Below, piece by piece: positions 63,827-64,000 of a stretch of 64,000 bases of DNA. The DNA lies in NCBI RefSeq assembly GCF_003574655.1, contig NZ_QNUM01000007.1:1-64000 (forward strand), given 5' to 3'. The position numbers were made by a program, and so were the translations under genes. Source of the stretch: Cohaesibacter haloalkalitolerans (GTDB taxonomy: Bacteria > Pseudomonadota > Alphaproteobacteria > Rhizobiales > Cohaesibacteraceae). Position 1 is the stretch's first letter. Every line of letters begins with the position of its first letter. The notes below the pieces were generated by a model, which was given only the letters and a program-made list of their open reading frames with translations, was not told where the DNA came from and did not search any database.

Positions 63827-64000
63827 TTAGAAACCAAGAGGGCCCTTGGCCAGAGACAGGCCAAAGAGAAGGTGGAAAATGATGTAGATGCCGACGGCGA
63901 TGGATATGCCGACCACGACGGACTGGATGGCGGATGTGCCGAGGCGCCAGGTCAGATAGGCGGAGGCCAGCGCAGTCGCAATCACGAACCCGACGATCGG
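63827..64000 (-). CDS. tctB: TTT small membrane subunit, 3' end only
   Basis: The last 57 codons of a minus-strand gene that runs off the window. The translated tail has two hydrophobic helices and ends GISIAVGIYIIFHLLFGLSL then AKGPLGF, the usual TctB C terminus. Its stop is 13 bp before the tctA start, as in other TTT operons. Confidence 0.85.
   Translation of the reverse strand, partial: PIVGFVIATALASAYLTWRLGTSAIQSVVVGISIAVGIYIIFHLLFGLSLAKGPLGF

Overview
The window reads as chromosomal DNA of a metabolically versatile, probably marine or host-associated alphaproteobacterium, most likely of the order Hyphomicrobiales (Rhizobiales). This rests on the GC-rich coding sequence, the many TRAP, TTT and ABC uptake systems with dedicated regulators, and the protein styles. 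It is inference: there is no rRNA or marker gene to prove it. A citrate lyase operon suggests a facultative anaerobe. I saw no tRNA, rRNA, CRISPR, insertion sequence or phage gene.

Layout. (1) 283-10942, minus strand: a FadR-type GntR regulator, a TRAP transporter (dctP, dctQ, dctM), the D-galactonate pathway (dgoD, dgoA, dgoK) and gluconate genes (gnd, gntK, edd), all co-directional. (2) 11345-17388, minus: an IclR regulator, a TTT transporter with two paralogous binding proteins (tctC2-tctB-tctA-tctC1), then a ribokinase-family kinase. (3) 18460-25705, plus: a DapA/DHDPS-family aldolase or dehydratase, a second TRAP transporter and a giant GlcD-GlcF-type FAD/Fe-S dehydrogenase. Five copies of one near-palindrome around iclR suggest that it controls both (2) and (3). 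(4) 25897-31420: a GntR regulator divergent from an AbgB-like M20 amidohydrolase and a polar amino acid ABC transporter, closed by a clear terminator. (5) 31568-42162, minus: a LysR regulator and an eight-gene operon with a sugar-type ABC transporter. One permease is fused to a strictosidine-synthase/SMP-30-like beta-propeller, and a second stand-alone propeller, an aminotransferase, an AhpD-like protein and a quinone oxidoreductase follow. (6) 42705-48630, plus: tamA-tamB. (7) 48687-51944, minus: an ammonium transporter fused to PAS-GGDEF-EAL. (8) 52381-55589, plus: response regulator, histidine kinase and periplasmic binding protein. (9) 55630-64000, minus: a small hydrolase, the citrate lyase operon citCDEFGX, and the 3' part of a TTT transporter operon (tctB, tctA).

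How it works together. Most of the window is paired uptake and catabolism. Galactonate would be turned into pyruvate plus glyceraldehyde-3-phosphate, and gluconate into 6-phosphogluconate for the Entner-Doudoroff or pentose phosphate route. Citrate or another tricarboxylate would enter through TctAB and be split by citrate lyase, probably under the two-component system. Systems (3) and (5) lack an obvious substrate and are the best places to look for new biology. Several operons carry strong RNA hairpins just after binding-protein or transporter genes. This fits segmental mRNA stabilisation or attenuation, which would let the binding protein be made in excess over its membrane partners.
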